Source: a virus
Strand: one strand, 5' to 3'
Virus record (IMG/VR): IMGVR_UViG_3300043773_000463
Location: 1 to 31,390 of that record
Length of the DNA stretch: 31,390 nt
Each line of letters begins with the position of its first letter. The stretch's first letter is position 1. The notes under the pieces are model-generated. The model saw only the letters and a list, made by a program, of their open reading frames with translations. It made no database searches and had not been told where the DNA came from. Positions 29,752 through 31,390 of the stretch are shown here, piece by piece. The position numbers and the translations under genes are program-made.

Positions 29752-30823
29752 GTTTTATGTATTCAAATCCTGCGCTTATTCTGCGATTAGAATTTGATTT
29801 CATGATTGAATTTTTTCCAGCTTTTGCAACGTGACCGAATCTTGAGCATCTCCATTTTTTTGATTTAGCTCTGCGATGAATCATTGCTGGGTGTGATGTT
29901 GTTGAAAAGTATCTGAAGCCAGACGCCACAACTAAATCAGCCACAAACTCGCTAAGAAAATTACCTATTCCTATTCCTTGAAAATCTGGAAGAACTACGG
30001 TGCGATGCTCTCTTTTTCCATTTGAAAAACTTGCGTGCGGAAAATGAATAAACGAAGTAAACGCAACGGGCTTATCATTCCATGTTGCGACATAACATTG
30101 TGCCGCGTCGCTTATTTTCGCATCTAGATAGTGATGTCCCTTAAAAAGAGTCCACGCTGAATTATTCGTTTTGTAAATTCTGAGGTTGATTGGTGGTCGT
30201 TGCCTAGGAATCCGCCACTCGAAATGATTTGTGCCAACATCAAACACCCAGTCTGGTTGAAGCCAGTCAATGATGTCGAAGTGACACGAAATCGCAACGA
30301 GTTGCGGTGCTTTCTTTCTTCTAATTGTTTTGCTCAACGCAGCGCAACAAACCTTGGCGACGTCTCGATCAACTACGCTTGTAAATTCATCAAATAAAAC
30401 GCGAGAATGATTCGACAACAGGAGACGAGCCAGCTCCACACGAAACTTTTGTCCATTCGATAAGTGTCCAAACGGTTTCAACCAATGAGGCGGAGAAGAC
30501 AAACCGACGCTTGAAAGCATTTCAACCACGTCTTTCGTCGCGTGATCTTTAGAAAAACCGTCGAGAATTGATTGGGTTGGATGCCAATCAAATGAGGTGT
30601 GTAAGTGATCGTTTTTGAATAGTTCGGTGGCGATGGTTGTTTTGCCGCTACCAGACGCACCAATGATTGCGCCGATTGACCACGATTTTTCATCACATGG
30701 AATCGCAACGTCCCATTCGGTCGCAATTTCTTCTTTGTGCGGAACATCAAACATTCCGCGCACTTGATCGACTCTGAAACTAGATTCGATCTTTGTGCGT
30801 CTTACAATGTGACCAGTCGGCAT
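29744..30823 (-). CDS. ABC-ATPase fused to a GNAT acyltransferase domain
   Basis: The 359-residue product joins two enzyme modules. Residues about 45-205 are an ABC-type ATPase: Walker A G-A-S-G-S-G-K-T-T (55-63), a possible Q-loop Gln84, signature L-S-N-G-Q (121-125), Walker B R-V-L-F-D-E (141-146) and an H-loop His181. No membrane segment follows, so it is not a transporter subunit. Residues about 213-340 look like GNAT: FTSFIHFPHASFSN, then R-T-V-V-L-P-D-F-Q-G-I-G-I-G (274-287), where Q-G-I-G-I-G is the acyl-CoA pyrophosphate loop. Mu Mom, which hypermodifies adenine, also has a GNAT-type fold, so base modification is a fair inference. The gene is AT-rich (24 G/C in 29821-29880 against 39 in 29221-29280) and overlaps ParB by 22 bases. 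Confidence 0.8.
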   Translation of the reverse strand: MPTGHIVRRTKIESSFRVDQVRGMFDVPHKEEIATEWDVAIPCDEKSWSIGAIIGASGSGKTTIATELFKNDHLHTSFDWHPTQSILDGFSKDHATKDVVEMLSSVGLSSPPHWLKPFGHLSNGQKFRVELARLLLSNHSRVLFDEFTSVVDRDVAKVCCAALSKTIRRKKAPQLVAISCHFDIIDWLQPDWVFDVGTNHFEWRIPRQRPPINLRIYKTNNSAWTLFKGHHYLDAKISDAAQCYVATWNDKPVAFTSFIHFPHASFSNGKREHRTVVLPDFQGIGIGNFLSEFVADLVVASGFRYFSTTSHPAMIHRRAKSKKWRCSRFGHVAKAGKNSIMKSNSNRRISAGFEYIKHD

Positions 30824-31335
30824 TTGAATCCTTTCTCTGTGAGTAAATCATAAGCCAATTTCTGTTGATCTTCGGATTCACATTCAGCAATCACCTCAAG
30901 AGCACTCACAATTTCGACGTCATTTTTGGATTCGTTTGCATCTTGTTTTCCTGATAACTCATCTAAATCAGAATCACTAAATCCAAGTTGCGTCAGATCA
31001 ACGTCGGCTTCCGACAAAGACTTGAGCACGTCCGCAAGCGAATCGTCCCACTCCGCCAGCTCCGCGCTCCGGTTGTCCGCAATCGCAAACGCCGTCGCCT
31101 CGACTCCTTGAAGCGTCGTGCGCGTGATCTCGATTTCTGTCCAGCCAAGTTCCTTCGCCGCCGTGAGCGTTCCGTTGCCAGCGAGTACGATTCCCTTGGC
31201 GTCCACGACGATGGGCTTTTGTTGCCCGAACTTACGCAGCGAAGCCTTGATCGCGTCTAAGTTTTTGCGGTCGTGTTTGCGTACGTTCGATGGGTCAAGC
31301 GATAGCTCGGCCACGTTAATGCGTTCGATTTTCAT
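30802..31335 (-). CDS. ParB-like N-terminal domain protein
   Basis: The 177-residue product starts MKIERINVAELSLDPSNVRK and continues NLDAIKASLRKFGQQKPIVV, then VLAGNGTLTAAKELGWTEI. This is the ParB/sulfiredoxin-like domain: P-x-N-x-R, L-x-x-S-I-x-x-x-G-x-x-x-P and G-x-x-x-x-x-A. The rest (FAIADNRSAELAEWDDSLAD, LSEADVDLTQLGFSDSDL) is acidic and helical. There is no HTH DNA-binding domain of chromosomal ParB. Phage members of this kind often lie beside DNA methyltransferases or other DNA-modifying genes. It overlaps the ABC-GNAT gene, implying a joint function. It may act as a nucleotide-dependent DNA clamp or nuclease; this is inference. Confidence 0.78.
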   Translation of the reverse strand: MKIERINVAELSLDPSNVRKHDRKNLDAIKASLRKFGQQKPIVVDAKGIVLAGNGTLTAAKELGWTEIEITRTTLQGVEATAFAIADNRSAELAEWDDSLADVLKSLSEADVDLTQLGFSDSDLDELSGKQDANESKNDVEIVSALEVIAECESEDQQKLAYDLLTEKGFKCRLVTL

Positions 31336-31390
31336 TTGTCTAGTTGTTGGAAAAAACCGTATGGGATTTCTTGCACGAGGTCGCTTAACC
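31332..31390 (-). CDS. C-terminus of an unknown gene, cut by the window edge
   Basis: An open minus-strand frame from the right edge ends in 18 codons reading LSDLVQEIPYGFFQQLDK and a TGA that overlaps the ParB ATG as ATGA. The same coupling is used many times in this genome, which supports it being a real gene end. Too little is visible for identification. Confidence 0.55.
   Translation of the reverse strand, partial: LSDLVQEIPYGFFQQLDK

Overview
The window is a contiguous stretch of a tailed double-stranded DNA phage or prophage genome. Every credible gene lies on the minus strand, so the genes are transcribed from high to low coordinates. The head and tail genes follow the lambda-like long-tailed order: small terminase, large terminase (GpA type), gpW-like connector, portal, prohead protease, decoration protein, major capsid protein, FII-like, Z-like, U-like and V-like proteins, G/GT chaperone pair, tape measure, tail-tip proteins and a J-like protein. 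No integrase, repressor or tRNA gene is visible, so lytic or temperate lifestyle cannot be decided. Many genes are joined by ATGA stop/start overlaps. Where starts are not coupled they are mostly preceded by A-rich sequence ending in AAC, with no Shine-Dalgarno motif. That suggests a host lineage that makes little use of Shine-Dalgarno pairing (Bacteroidota and some others); the host cannot be named from the sequence.

Layout in transcription order. (1) 31390-29744: end of an unknown gene, a ParB-like protein, and an AT-rich ABC-ATPase fused to a GNAT acyltransferase domain, which is the best candidate here for an under-described system. (2) 29751-26248: DNA packaging and connector genes, with a free-standing HNH endonuclease gene inserted at the 3' end of the large terminase gene. 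(3) 26239-24059: portal with a C-terminal extension. (4) 24057-16825: a block that interrupts the usual portal-to-protease order. It holds a 1740-residue fibre with an S74-type C-terminal chaperone, a small protein, a beta-helix-like protein, two holin-like proteins and a two-TM protein with a sensor-like middle. (5) 16797-14502: protease/scaffold, decoration protein and major capsid protein, ending in a strong intrinsic terminator. (6) 14398-12372: two glycosyltransferases. (7) 12369-3316: head-tail joining and tail genes, including a -1 programmed frameshift at AAAAAAC in the tail chaperone gene and a tape-measure gene with a very AT-rich middle.

(8) 3323-1: a calcineurin-like metallophosphoesterase, two small HTH proteins, a conserved small protein, a terminator, a previously hidden 54-residue secreted protein, an exported lysozyme-like muramidase, a DUF3820-like protein with an SSB-type acidic tail, and a RecT-like annealing protein. 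The last two plausibly form a recombination or replication module. The endolysin lies about 15 kb from the holins. No gene-free stretch exceeds 150 bases.

All functional names come from reading the translated sequences. No database search was possible.
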